A stretch of 64,000 nt of DNA from Burkholderia cenocepacia (GTDB taxonomy: Bacteria; Pseudomonadota; Gammaproteobacteria; Burkholderiales; Burkholderiaceae), in assembly GCF_014211915.1 (NCBI RefSeq), contig NZ_CP060041.1, positions 930,001-994,000 on the forward strand, read 5' to 3'. The translations under genes were made by a program, and so were the position numbers. This document shows positions 8,526-16,872 of this stretch, in pieces. How positions within the stretch are numbered: the first letter of the stretch is position 1; every line of letters starts with the position of its first letter. The notes beneath the pieces were generated by a model that did no database searches, was not told the DNA's origin, and worked only from the letters and a program-made list of their open reading frames with translations.

Positions 8526-9545
8526 ATGGCACCGCGGATGATTTGGAAAGGCGCGATCAGCTTCGGGCTCGTGCACGTGCCCGTGCAGTTGTATCCGGCG
8601 ACGCGCACCGTGAAACCGTCGTTCCGGATGCTCGACAAGCGCTCGATGGACCCGATCGGCTATCGGCAGATCAACAAGCGCACCGGCAAGGAGGTCACGC
8701 GCGAGGACATCGTGCGCGGCTACGAATACGAGAAGGAGCGCTACGTCGTGCTCACCGACGACGAGATCCGCGCGGCGAACCCGGAATCGACGCAGACCGT
8801 CGACATCCTGACCTTCGTCGACGAGGACGCCGTGTCGTTCCTCTATCTCGACACGCCGTACTACCTGGTGCCGGACCGCAAGGGCGAGAAGGTCTATGCG
8901 CTGCTGCGCGACGCGCTGAAGGACAGCGGCAAGATCGGCATCGCGCTGGTGGTGATGCGCGACCGGCAGCATCTGGGCGCGCTGATCCCGGTCGGGCCGA
9001 TGCTCGCCCTCGATACGCTGCGCTGGCAGGAGGAACTGCGGCCGCTCGACGAGCTGTCGGTGCCGGCCGACGACGCGAAGGGCGCGGGCGTCAGTGCGCG
9101 CGAGCTCGGGATGGCGAAGAAGCTGATCGACGACATGTCCGGCAAATGGACCCCCGACGAATATCACGACACGTTCCGCGACGACATCCTCGAACTGGTC
9201 GAGCGCAAGGTGCGCGCGGGCAAGATCGAGGAGATCGAGGACCGGCCCGCGCAGACCGGCCGCGCGGCGAGCAACGTGGTCGATCTGACCGAGCTGCTGA
9301 AGCGCAGCCTGAAGGGCGGCGCGGGGGCGCGCGCGGCGGACCTGCGTGCAGAGCGTGGCGAAGAGGAGGACGAGGTGTCTTCATCGTCGTCGTCGCGCGG
9401 CGGCGCGCGCCGCAAGCCGGCGGCGAAATCCGCATCGAAGGGCGCGGCGACGAAAACCGCGGCGAAGAAGACCGCCGCGAAACGCGGCGCGACGAGCGCC
9501 CCCGCGGCAAAGAAGACGGCCGCGCGCCGCAAGCACGCGGCGTGA
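8526..9545 (+). CDS. ku: Non-homologous end-joining protein Ku
   Basis: The 339-residue protein is bacterial Ku, which forms a homodimeric ring on DNA ends and recruits LigD. The Ku core runs from residue 3 (WKGAISFGLVHVPVQLY) to about 255, with conserved LVPDRKGEKVYALLRDAL and LRWQEELRPLDELSVP. The C-terminal 80 residues are Lys/Ala-rich and low in complexity (KKTAAKRGATSAPAAKKTAA), a basic tail known in other Ku proteins to bind DNA or tune LigD. ATG at 8526 follows AAGGAGG; another ATG at 8522 is out of frame. ligD starts 51 bp after the stop. Confidence 0.95.
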   Translation: MAPRMIWKGAISFGLVHVPVQLYPATRTVKPSFRMLDKRSMDPIGYRQINKRTGKEVTREDIVRGYEYEKERYVVLTDDEIRAANPESTQTVDILTFVDEDAVSFLYLDTPYYLVPDRKGEKVYALLRDALKDSGKIGIALVVMRDRQHLGALIPVGPMLALDTLRWQEELRPLDELSVPADDAKGAGVSARELGMAKKLIDDMSGKWTPDEYHDTFRDDILELVERKVRAGKIEEIEDRPAQTGRAASNVVDLTELLKRSLKGGAGARAADLRAERGEEEDEVSSSSSSRGGARRKPAAKSASKGAATKTAAKKTAAKRGATSAPAAKKTAARRKHAA

Positions 9546-9596
9546 CGCCGATGACGCCGACTCCGATTTCGATTCCGGTTCCGACAAGGTGACGCG

Positions 9597-12376
9597 ATGG
9601 CCGGCAAGCTCGATCCGTATCGCCGCAAGCGCCATTTCGGTGCGACGCCCGAGCCCGAAGGGGCGCACGGCAAGCGTCGCGCGAAGCCGGATACGCAAGC
9701 GGCCTCGAAGCCGAAGGCGAAGCAGCCCGCCGCGCGCGCACGCCATCCGCTGCGCTTCGTGATCCAGGAGCACCACGCGCGCCGGCTGCACTACGATTTC
9801 CGGCTCGAACTCGACGGCACGCTGAAATCGTGGGCCGTGCCGAAGGGGCCGAGCTTCGATCCGCAGGTGAAGCGGCTCGCGGTGCACGTCGAGGACCATC
9901 CGCTGGAATACGCGTCGTTCGAAGGCGAGATTCCGGCCGGGCATTACGGTGCGGGCTCGGTCGTCGTGTGGGACGAAGGCACGTGGACGCCCGATGGCGG
10001 CGTCGCGCAGGCGCGCGAAGGCTACCGGGCCGGCAAGCTGACGTTCCGGCTCGACGGCGAGAAACTGCACGGCGGCTGGGCGCTCGTGCGCAGCGGGCGG
10101 CAGGAAGGGCGTCAGGAGCAGTGGCTGCTGATCAAGGAGCGCGACGACGACGCGCGCAGCGCCGATGAATTCGACGTCGTCGGCGAGCGGCCGGGGAGCG
10201 TGCATGACGGCGCGGCACGCAAGCGCGCGGCGCGGCGCGGCCGATCGACCGACGCGGACGGTGATGCACATGACGCGCAACACGCGAGCCACGAAAGCCA
10301 CGCAAGCCAGCGCCCCACCGACCCGTCGCAGGTCGAAGGCGCGGTGCGCGCGCCGCTGCCGAGCGCGTCGCGCCCCAACTCGCGACGCTGGTCGATGCAC
10401 CGCCGACGCAGGGCGGCTGGTGCTACGAACTGAAATTCGACGGCTACCGCATCCTGGCGCGCATCGCAGGCAAGGGCGCACGCCGGCGCGTCACGCTGAT
10501 GACGCGCGAAGGCCGGGACTGGACCGCGAAGCTGCGCGCGCAGCGCGACGCGCTCGCGGCGCTCGATCTCGACGACGCATGGCTCGACGGCGAGGCCGTC
10601 GTGCTCGGCGAGAACGGCCTGCCCGATTTCCAGGCGCTGCAGAACGCGTTCGGCACGGACCGCTCGGATGCGATCACCTTCTTCGTGTTCGACCTGCCTT
10701 ATCTCGACGGCTACGACCTGCGCGACGCGTCGCTCACCGAGCGTCGCGCGCTGCTCGAACCGCTGCTCGCGAACAGCGACCCGGCACGCGTGCGCTTTTC
10801 GCCCGATCTCGGCGAGGACGTCGCGTCGCTGATCGCGAGCGCCTGCGACACCGGCCTCGAAGGACTGATCGGCAAGCGCGCGGACTCGCGCTATCGCGCC
10901 GGCCGGTCGCCCGCGTGGATCAAGCTCAAATGCCGGCGCCGGCAGGAGTTCGTGATCGGTGGTTTTACCGAGCCGTCGGGCAGCCGGCACGGCTTCGGTG
11001 CGCTGCTGCTCGGTGTGCACGAGCCGGCGCCGGCCGGCAAGCGGCGGCGCGGGCCCGGGCCGCTGCGCTACGTCGGCCGCGTCGGCACCGGCTTCGATGC
11101 GCGGATGCTCGACCGTCTCGCCGTGATCCTGCGCAAACACGAGCGCGACACGATGCCGTTCGATGAACCGCCGCGCGAACGCACGCGCACCCGCGTGCAC
11201 TGGGTCGAGCCGACGCTCGTCGCCGAATGCGAATTCGCGGAATGGACCGGCGACGGGATCGTGCGGCAGGCCGCGTTCATCGCGCTGCGCGAGGACAAGC
11301 CGGCGGCGCAGATCGTCCGCGAGATGCCCAAACACACGGAAACGGAGGTGACGATGGATCAACACCCGACCCCGCACGACGACACACGCAAGCGCGCATC
11401 GCATGCCGCTCGTGAAACCGGCGATCGCAAACCGTCCGCACGGTCTCGCGCAGCGGCCCGAGCCGACGGCGACGCGTCCGGCCCCGACACGCTCGGCCGC
11501 GTGCGCATCACGCATCCCGAGCGCGTGCTCGACCCGCAAAGCGGCACGCGCAAGATCGACCTCGCACGGTACTGGCAATGGGTCGCGCCGTGGCTGTTGC
11601 CCGACCTCGAGGGCCGGCCGGTTTCGCTCGTGCGCGCCCCGGGCGACATCGCCGGCGAGCTGTTCTTCCAGAAGCACGCGGAGCGCCGCGAGATCCCGTT
11701 CGTCACGCAGCACGAAGGGCTCGACCCGGGCCACGGACCGCTGCTGTCGATCGACAACGTCGACGCGCTGCTCGGCGCCGCGCAGATGGGCACGGTCGAA
11801 CTGCACACGTGGAACGCGCATGCGTCTAACATCGAGCGGCCCGACCGCCTCGTGTTCGACCTCGATCCCGATCCGGCGCTGCCGTGGCGCACGATGATCG
11901 ACGCCGCGCAGCTCGTGCGCGGGCTGCTCGACGAGCTCGGGCTCGTGTCGTTCTGCAAGACGAGCGGCGGCAAGGGGCTGCACGTTGTCGTGCCGCTCAC
12001 GCGGCATGCGGGCTGGGACGACGTGAAGGACTTCTCGCGCGCGGTCGCGCAGCACGTCGCCGGCACGCTGCCCGACCGCTTCACCGCGACGATGGGGCCG
12101 CGCCACCGGCGCGGCAAGATCTTCGTCGACTACCTGCGCAACGGGCGCGGCGCGAGCACGATCGCCGCCTATTCGGTGCGCGCGCGGCCCGGCATGGGCG
12201 TGTCGGTGCCGCTCGACTGGGACGAGGTGCCTGACACGACGGGCGGCGCGCAATGGACGATCGACACGCTGCACGAACGGCTGGACACGCTGAAGCGCGA
12301 CCCGTGGGAAGGCTACGCGAAGGCGCGCCAGCGCATCACCGCGGCGATGCGGGCGCGGCTCGGCGCCGACACGTGA
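9597..12376 (+). pseudogene. ligD: ATP-dependent DNA ligase LigD, interrupted by a one-base deletion
   Basis: LigD joins Ku-bound ends with three activities. The 3'-phosphoesterase domain is first (about residues 50-170, EHHARRLHYDFRLELDG and GHYGAGSV), then the ligase (catalytic Lys in ELKFDGYR at 10427-10450), then the primase-polymerase (RITHPERVLDP, VFDLDPDPALPW, TSGGKGLHVVVPL). The first frame ends at 10433, and the rest continues in another frame. At about 10366-10373, restoring one G in TCG-CGCCCC gives SAPQLATLVD, the expected linker, and a 926-residue protein. One base is missing; sequencing error is more likely than true loss. Downstream, the convergent antiporter gene ends only 4 bp away. 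Confidence 0.85.
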
Positions 12377-12380
12377 ACCG

Positions 12381-13703
12381 TCAGCGCCGATGCTGCTGCA
12401 ACCGGTAGTACCAGTTCATCAGCGGCGTCGCGGAAATCCCGTGCGCGACCACCGACGCGGACACCACGGCCAGCACCGGCGCCGCGAGCGGGCGCACGAC
12501 GTCGGACGGCCCGTGCTCGAGCGCGAACAGCAGGTAGTAGAACGAGCCGATCCCGCGGATGCCGAACCACGCCATCAGCCGCCGCTGCGCATGCGTCGCG
12601 CGCGAGCCGGCCAGCGTGACCAGCACCGCGAGCGGACGCACGGCGACGAACAGCACGGCGGCCAGCGCGACGGCGCCCCACGTGAGCAGCGGGCCGGGCA
12701 GCGTCGAGAGCACGCTGCCGATCATCGTCATCACGATCGCTTCGGCGATCCGTTCGAGCTCGATCGTGAAGCCGAGCACCGATTCGGCCATGAACGCATG
12801 CGCTTTCTCCGGATGCTTCTCGGTCGCGACCACGTCTTCCGAATCGATCTGGCCGATCACTTCGCGCGGCGGGCGGTCGCCGCTCGCGCGATGCTCGACG
12901 CGCCGCATCGCGACGCCGGCCGCGAACGTCGCGATGAAGCCGAACGTGTGCGCGAGCTGCGCGGCGCCGAACGACAGCACGATCAGCGCGAGCGCGAAGA
13001 AGCCTTCGAGGCCGAGCGCCTGCGCGTGCCGCGTGCGCAGCCAGCCGATCGTCTTCGTCGTGGCCCAGCCGAGCCCGCCGCCGATCGCGGCCGCGCCCGC
13101 GATGCCCCACAGCGCGACCAGCGCGAACGTGCCGGACAGCGGCGGGATGCCGTGCGTCGCACCCGGTGCGCCGCACAGCGCGAGCCCCGCGAGCGCGAAC
13201 GGCAGCGCGATGCCGTCGTTCATTCCGCCTTCGCCGGACAACGCGAAGCGCACCAGGTCGCGATCGCCCGGATCGTGTACCTGCACGTCGTGCGCGAGCA
13301 CGGGGTCGGTCGGCGCGAGGATCGCCGCGAGCAGCAACGCGGGGCCCCAGCCAAGGCCCAGCGCGAGCACCGCGCACGCGGCGAGCAGCGGCACGGTGAC
13401 GATCATCGCGAGCAGCCCGAGGCGGCACGGCACGAGCCACAGCTTGTCGGACAGCGGCACGCGCAGCCGCAGCCCGATCGCGAACAGCGACACGAGCAGC
13501 GCGACCTCGACGATCTCGCGCAGCAGCTGCCCGTCGCGTTCGAGGTCGAGATGCAGCAGGCCGGCGCCGGCCGGGCCGAGCGCGATGCCGAGCACCAGGT
13601 AAATCATCGCCGAGCTGCAGGGCAGGTGGCGCAGTGCGGACGTCACGACGCCCATGCCCAGCAGCACCGCGCCGATGATCAGATACCAGAGGGTTTCGTG
13701 CAT
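12381..13703 (-). CDS. Cation:proton antiporter (CPA1 Na+/H+ type)
   Basis: The 440-residue integral membrane protein has about 11-12 hydrophobic segments from residue 6 to 420. The ion-binding signature LAPTDPVLAHDV (helix 5 region) and SGEGGMNDGIALP are typical of CPA1 antiporters, where the aspartates exchange Na+ or K+ for H+. A cytoplasmic loop with acidic and basic residues occurs near residues 255-300. It is transcribed toward ligD and sits 54 bp downstream of the DUF3175 gene, so it may share that gene's sigma-54-type promoter. Its role would be pH and salt homeostasis; the substrate cannot be fixed from the sequence. Confidence 0.88.
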   Translation of the reverse strand: MHETLWYLIIGAVLLGMGVVTSALRHLPCSSAMIYLVLGIALGPAGAGLLHLDLERDGQLLREIVEVALLVSLFAIGLRLRVPLSDKLWLVPCRLGLLAMIVTVPLLAACAVLALGLGWGPALLLAAILAPTDPVLAHDVQVHDPGDRDLVRFALSGEGGMNDGIALPFALAGLALCGAPGATHGIPPLSGTFALVALWGIAGAAAIGGGLGWATTKTIGWLRTRHAQALGLEGFFALALIVLSFGAAQLAHTFGFIATFAAGVAMRRVEHRASGDRPPREVIGQIDSEDVVATEKHPEKAHAFMAESVLGFTIELERIAEAIVMTMIGSVLSTLPGPLLTWGAVALAAVLFVAVRPLAVLVTLAGSRATHAQRRLMAWFGIRGIGSFYYLLFALEHGPSDVVRPLAAPVLAVVSASVVAHGISATPLMNWYYRLQQHRR

Positions 13704-13757
13704 GCGTGTGATCGCAGCGCAGGGGTGGACATGAGCATACGAGCCGCGCGCCGGCCG

Positions 13758-14126
13758 TCAGGGCTTGCGGCCGAAGGCTTCGCGCAGTTTCCGCTTCGCG
13801 CGTTCGAGGGTCGCGCGGCGCGTTTTCGGCAGGTTGCGGCCGGCGCGGTTCACGTAGAAGTTCAGCATCGACATCGCCGACTGGAACGGCGACGCCTTGC
13901 GGCGGCGGCTGTGTTCGGCCGAGCGCTTCAGCGACGCGGCGATCGCGGCCGGATCGTCGGATTTGAAGATGTCGGGCTCGATGTCGAGCGCATCGCTTTT
14001 TTGCGTGACTTTGCCGGACCAGCGCTTGCGGTGGGCCGGGTCGGCGCTGCGCGCGCGGCCGGGGCGGCGCGTGTGGCGTTTGCCGTGCGGCTTGTCGTGC
14101 GCGTGGGAAGCAGAAGCGGAAGGCAT
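13758..14126 (-). CDS. DUF3175 family protein
   Basis: The 122-residue basic protein matches DUF3175. A variable Lys/Arg/His-rich N-terminus is followed by the conserved block RWSGKVTQKSDALD, then ASLKRSAEHSRRRK, then SAMSMLNFYVNRAGRNL. Function is unknown; family members are common near stress genes in Proteobacteria. ATG at 14126 was preferred to a longer reading because the conserved domain lies well inside and the promoter ends about 40 bp upstream. Confidence 0.85.
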   Translation of the reverse strand: MPSASASHAHDKPHGKRHTRRPGRARSADPAHRKRWSGKVTQKSDALDIEPDIFKSDDPAAIAASLKRSAEHSRRRKASPFQSAMSMLNFYVNRAGRNLPKTRRATLERAKRKLREAFGRKP

Positions 14127-14177
14127 GAGGCAGGGGCTCCGTAGGGATTCACAGGACGGTCGTGCGAAGACGCGGGA

Positions 14178-14193
14178 CGCAAACCGCGTGCCG
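14178..14193 (-). promoter_or_regulatory. Candidate sigma-54 promoter for the DUF3175 gene
   Basis: The minus strand reads CGGCACGCGGTTTGCG, a full GGCACG-N4-TTGC core. It is 50 bp upstream of the ATG at 14126 and divergent from the promoter at 14214. Confidence 0.65.
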
Positions 14194-14213
14194 CGTCGTG
14201 AACGTGCAGACGA

Positions 14214-14229
14214 CGGCATGGGCCTTGCT
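14214..14229 (+). promoter_or_regulatory. Candidate sigma-54 promoter for the glycine-rich protein gene
   Basis: CGGCATGGGCCTTGCT has GG-N10-GC spacing and a TTGCT -12 element. The ATG at 14284 is about 55 bp downstream. Its -24 GG is 23 bp from that of the divergent promoter at 14178. Confidence 0.62.
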
Positions 14230-14283
14230 GAAGGATCGGAGCAGGAATTTGGATCAAGCGATCATCCATAGGGAGAAAACGCC

Positions 14284-14733
14284 ATGAAATCAGCATTCGA
14301 ATCGAAGTGTGTCGCGCGGCATGTGCTGGCGTGCGCGGCTGTCGCGATCGTCGCGGCCGCGCCGGCCGCGTGGGCGCAGAACTCGCAGCGCTCGGACGAG
14401 GGCACCGGCGCGCCGAATCCGTCGATGGACATGTCGACGCCGGGCACCAACGGCAATACGACCGCGCCGCCGCCACCGGCCGGCACGCAGCGGCATGGCG
14501 CGAAGCACGGCATGCGTTCGCACAGCGGGTCGGCCGGCCACGTGAAGCCGGGCGGCGGCCCCAACGGCGCGGGCGAGGGCGGTAGCGGCGCCACCGGCGG
14601 CGGTGTCGGCGGCGGGTCGGGCGGGGCCGGCGGCTCGGGTGGCACCGGCGCCGGCAACGGCGGTTCGGCCGGCTCGACGGGCACGGGCGGCGGCGGGGCA
14701 GGCGGGACGGGCGGCGGTTCCAGCGGTTATTGA
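14284..14733 (+). CDS. Secreted glycine-rich protein
   Basis: The 149-residue protein has a Sec signal peptide (residues 1-32, ending AAPAAWA-QN). A Ser/Thr/Pro-rich middle is followed by a C-terminal 60 residues made almost wholly of Gly, Ser, Thr and Ala (GGSGGAGGSGGTGAGNGG). It has no enzymatic domain and is probably a periplasmic or surface structural protein. GGGAG precedes the ATG. It is paired divergently with DUF3175. The low complexity makes homology hard to judge. Confidence 0.7.
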   Translation: MKSAFESKCVARHVLACAAVAIVAAAPAAWAQNSQRSDEGTGAPNPSMDMSTPGTNGNTTAPPPPAGTQRHGAKHGMRSHSGSAGHVKPGGGPNGAGEGGSGATGGGVGGGSGGAGGSGGTGAGNGGSAGSTGTGGGGAGGTGGGSSGY

Positions 14734-14818
14734 CGGTGTCGTGCCGGCGCGGCCGGCATGGCGCGATGGCGGCGCGGTTTCCCGGGACGGGCGCGCCGCC
14801 GCCACGCAGGAGGACATC

Positions 14819-15184
14819 ATGCAATCGAATTCCCGGATTTTGGTGGACAACGACGAGCTCGACGGCGACGCAAGCGACACGGACGATCTCGACACGACGG
14901 TCCATGTGGACGTCGAGACGGGCAGGGTCATGTTCCATGCGGCGTGGGCGAACCCTGTCGAGGCGCCGCCCGAGGCGGCCCGCCATTCGGTCGTGCTCGC
15001 GCTCGAATGCTCGACGATGGAACGCTACGCGGATCTGGACGAAGGCGCGCGGATGCGTGTTCACGCGATGCTGCACGACGCCGTGCAGCAGACGCTGGAA
15101 CAGTTGCCCGATACCGACGAGAACCTGACGCTGACGGTCGAGCTGACCGACGCGATGCTCGACGCCGTGCGTCATCTGCAGTAA
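14819..15184 (+). CDS. DUF3022-like protein, paralogue of the gene at 5792
   Basis: The 121-residue acidic protein begins with an Asp-rich tail (DNDELDGDASDTDDLDT). The domain that follows contains VHVDVETGRVMFHAAW and ERYADLDEGARMRVHAML. The second string aligns with the protein at 5792-6178. Function is unknown. ATG at 14819 follows AGGAGG. It is 85 bp after the glycine-rich gene without its own visible sigma-54 promoter, so it may be co-transcribed. Confidence 0.7.
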   Translation: MQSNSRILVDNDELDGDASDTDDLDTTVHVDVETGRVMFHAAWANPVEAPPEAARHSVVLALECSTMERYADLDEGARMRVHAMLHDAVQQTLEQLPDTDENLTLTVELTDAMLDAVRHLQ

Positions 15185-15212
15185 TCGCGCGGGATCGGCG
15201 CACGGCGTCGCA

Positions 15213-15238
15213 TTACATCCCGTTGAAATCTTTGCAGC
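15213..15238 (+). promoter_or_regulatory. Conserved 26-bp element with dyad, candidate enhancer site
   Basis: This 26-bp stretch (TTACATCCCGTTGAAATCTT, then TGCAGC) differs at two positions from the one at 16400-16425. Its core TGAAA-TCT-TTGCA is an imperfect dyad related to the perfect one at 1980-1992. The centre lies about 125 bp upstream of the sigma-54 promoter at 15355. Confidence 0.5.
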
Positions 15239-15354
15239 CGGGCGCCCGCCAAGCGGCCGATGGGGCCGACGAGCGATTTTCGATCGCGGGTCGTTCCCCG
15301 GTTACAGGAATACGCACGAGCACGACCGCGCCGGCAGGCAACGGCCTGCGCGGC

Positions 15355-15370
15355 CGGAACGGCGCTTGCT
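15355..15370 (+). promoter_or_regulatory. Candidate sigma-54 promoter for the PfpI gene
   Basis: CGGAACGGCGCTTGCT has GG-N10-GC spacing and a perfect TTGCT -12 element. The start codon at 15433 is about 60 bp downstream. Confidence 0.62.
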
Positions 15371-15432
15371 GGGAGACCGGCACGGCACGACACGACGTGT
15401 GTCTTGTCCTATCCCTTTCCACGGAGGCATCC

Positions 15433-15981
15433 ATGAGCGGCAAGCTGGATCATTGCAAGGTAGCGATTCTCGCGGTCGACGGTTTCGAGGAAGCCGAACT
15501 CGTCGAACCGCAGCGCGCGCTCGCGGCCGAAGGCGCGCAAGTGGACGTGATTTCTCAGCAGCCGGGCGAAATCCAGGGTTTCCGGCACGTCGACAAGGGC
15601 GAGCGCGTGAAGGTCGACCGCACGTTCGACGATGCACGCGAAGGCGACTACGACGCGGTCGTGTTGCCGGGCGGGGTCATCAACGGCGATGCGATCCGGA
15701 TGGTGCCGGCCGCGCGCGAATTCGTGACGGCGGCCGTCGGCGCCGGCAAGCCGGTCGCGGCGATCTGTCACGGCGGGTGGCTCCTCGTGTCGGCCGGGCT
15801 GGTCGAGGGCAAGACGATGACGAGCTGGCCCAGCCTGCAGGACGATATCCGTCACGCGGGCGGCAAGTGGGTCGACGAGGAAGTCGTGCGCGACGGCAAC
15901 CTGATCACGAGCCGCAAGCCGGCCGACCTGCCCGCGTTCAACGGCGCGCTGGTCGAGCGACTCGCGTCGCGGGGGGCATGA
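15433..15981 (+). CDS. DJ-1/PfpI family protein (YhbO-like)
   Basis: The 182-residue protein is a PfpI-type member of the DJ-1 superfamily. The nucleophile is Cys112 in AICHGGW, with His113 beside it, and the glutamate is in DGFEEAELVEP near residue 19. YhbO-like members are reported as stress proteins with deglycase, glyoxalase or weak protease activity; the assignment is debated. The length is normal. CGGAGG precedes the ATG at 15433. A gene of unknown function starts 5 bp after its stop. Confidence 0.9.
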   Translation: MSGKLDHCKVAILAVDGFEEAELVEPQRALAAEGAQVDVISQQPGEIQGFRHVDKGERVKVDRTFDDAREGDYDAVVLPGGVINGDAIRMVPAAREFVTAAVGAGKPVAAICHGGWLLVSAGLVEGKTMTSWPSLQDDIRHAGGKWVDEEVVRDGNLITSRKPADLPAFNGALVERLASRGA

Positions 15982-15985
15982 GCCG

Positions 15986-16318
15986 ATGCCGGCCGATTCC
16001 GGTTCCCCGCGCGCCGTGACGCTGACCGACGAACCGCCGACGTTCGACGGCGCGGCGTTGCAGTTGCGCTTCGTCGTCGACGTCGACGGCGTGCCGCAGG
16101 CCTGCGCGATCACGGTCGAGGCGCTGGAAGATCATTTCGGCGCGCGCTCCGCGCTGGAGGCCGATCTGCGCGACGCGTTCGAGCGCGGCCGCGCGCGGAT
16201 CGAAGCCGCGTGCGCGGACGTGCTGGCGAGCGGCAACCACGACGTGGTGCTGCACAGCGGCTATTTCCGGGCGCCGGCCGGGCGTGCGCGTGCCGGCTTG
16301 TTTCGCTCGCGGCCGTGA
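15986..16318 (+). CDS. Small DUF1488-like protein
   Basis: The 110-residue protein has a beta-rich first half (LQLRFVVDVDGVPQACAITV) and a helix carrying FERGRARIEAACADVL, followed by VVLHSGYF. The arrangement resembles DUF1488, a short family of unknown function in Burkholderia, but the match is moderate. It starts 5 bp after the PfpI stop and is almost certainly co-transcribed with it. The last 15 residues are basic and variable. Confidence 0.65.
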   Translation: MPADSGSPRAVTLTDEPPTFDGAALQLRFVVDVDGVPQACAITVEALEDHFGARSALEADLRDAFERGRARIEAACADVLASGNHDVVLHSGYFRAPAGRARAGLFRSRP

Positions 16319-16399
16319 GCGGCGCGCATGCGCTGCACGTCTTCCGCGCATTTTATTCTGCTGCATCGGTCATCTGCGGCCGCTCGCCGCGGCCAGCCG

Positions 16400-16425
16400 T
16401 TACATGCCGTTGAAAACTTTGCAGC
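16400..16425 (+). promoter_or_regulatory. Second copy of the conserved 26-bp element
   Basis: It matches 15213-15238 at 24 of 26 positions, with core TGAAA-ACT-TTGCA. It is centred about 83 bp upstream of the -24 element at 16499. The flanks are unrelated, so this looks like a conserved site rather than a recent duplication. Confidence 0.5.
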
Positions 16426-16498
16426 GGCTCGAACGCGCCGTGCGGTGCCACATCGCGCGGCGCACGCACCGCACGGACAGCGGCCGCACCACGCCGGC

Positions 16499-16514
16499 TG
16501 GCACGTTCCCTGCA
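16499..16514 (+). promoter_or_regulatory. Candidate sigma-54 promoter for the gene at 16605
   Basis: TGGCACGTTCCCTGCA is one mismatch from TGGCACGNNNNTTGCA, one of the two best matches in the window along with the rpoN2 site. The start codon is about 90 bp downstream. Confidence 0.7.
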
Positions 16515-16604
16515 TGCCCGTCACGTCGCCGGCGCACGATGCGCGCCGCCAGCCGATGCGACGCCGGTGTCGCGTCGCGCGTAGCCGTCAACGGGGAAAC
16601 GAGC

Positions 16605-16850
16605 ATGCTGACCGCCCACGAATTTGCCGCGCTGTTCCTCGCGCATCACGCGCCGGAACAGATCCAGATCGACCGCGACGACGTCGTCGCGCTCGTCGAA
16701 CAACACCTGATCGTGCTGCAGCAAGACGATACGTCGGGCGCGCACCGCCCCGCACTGACGGCTGACGGGCTGTCGGTCCTGCGGTGCGTGCAGCGTCATG
16801 ACGCGGCCGAATTCCATGCGATCGGTGTGAGCGACGGGGCCGACGCGTGA
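16605..16850 (+). CDS. Hypothetical protein, 81 residues
   Basis: I do not recognise the family. The product is a small acidic, mostly helical protein (LTAHEFAALFLAHHAPEQIQ, then DDVVALVEQHLIVLQ) without membrane segments. ATG at 16605 follows GGGGAAACG. It stands alone behind the strong sigma-54-type promoter and the 26-bp element, and ends 22 bp before the convergent psd-like gene. Confidence 0.65.
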   Translation: MLTAHEFAALFLAHHAPEQIQIDRDDVVALVEQHLIVLQQDDTSGAHRPALTADGLSVLRCVQRHDAAEFHAIGVSDGADA

Positions 16851-16872
16851 CGCGCCGGCCCGCGCGGGGCAT

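Noticed and set aside
2459..9167. Very long minus-strand open frames (over 1000 codons) opposite rpoN2 and katE/ku
   Set aside because: They lie antisense to well-supported genes and have Arg/His/Ala-rich composition typical of mirror frames in high-GC DNA.
15224..15240. TTGAAA in the 26-bp element as a sigma-70 or heat-shock -35 box
   Set aside because: No -10 element is found at 15-19 bp in either copy; the dyad reading with a downstream sigma-54 promoter fits better.
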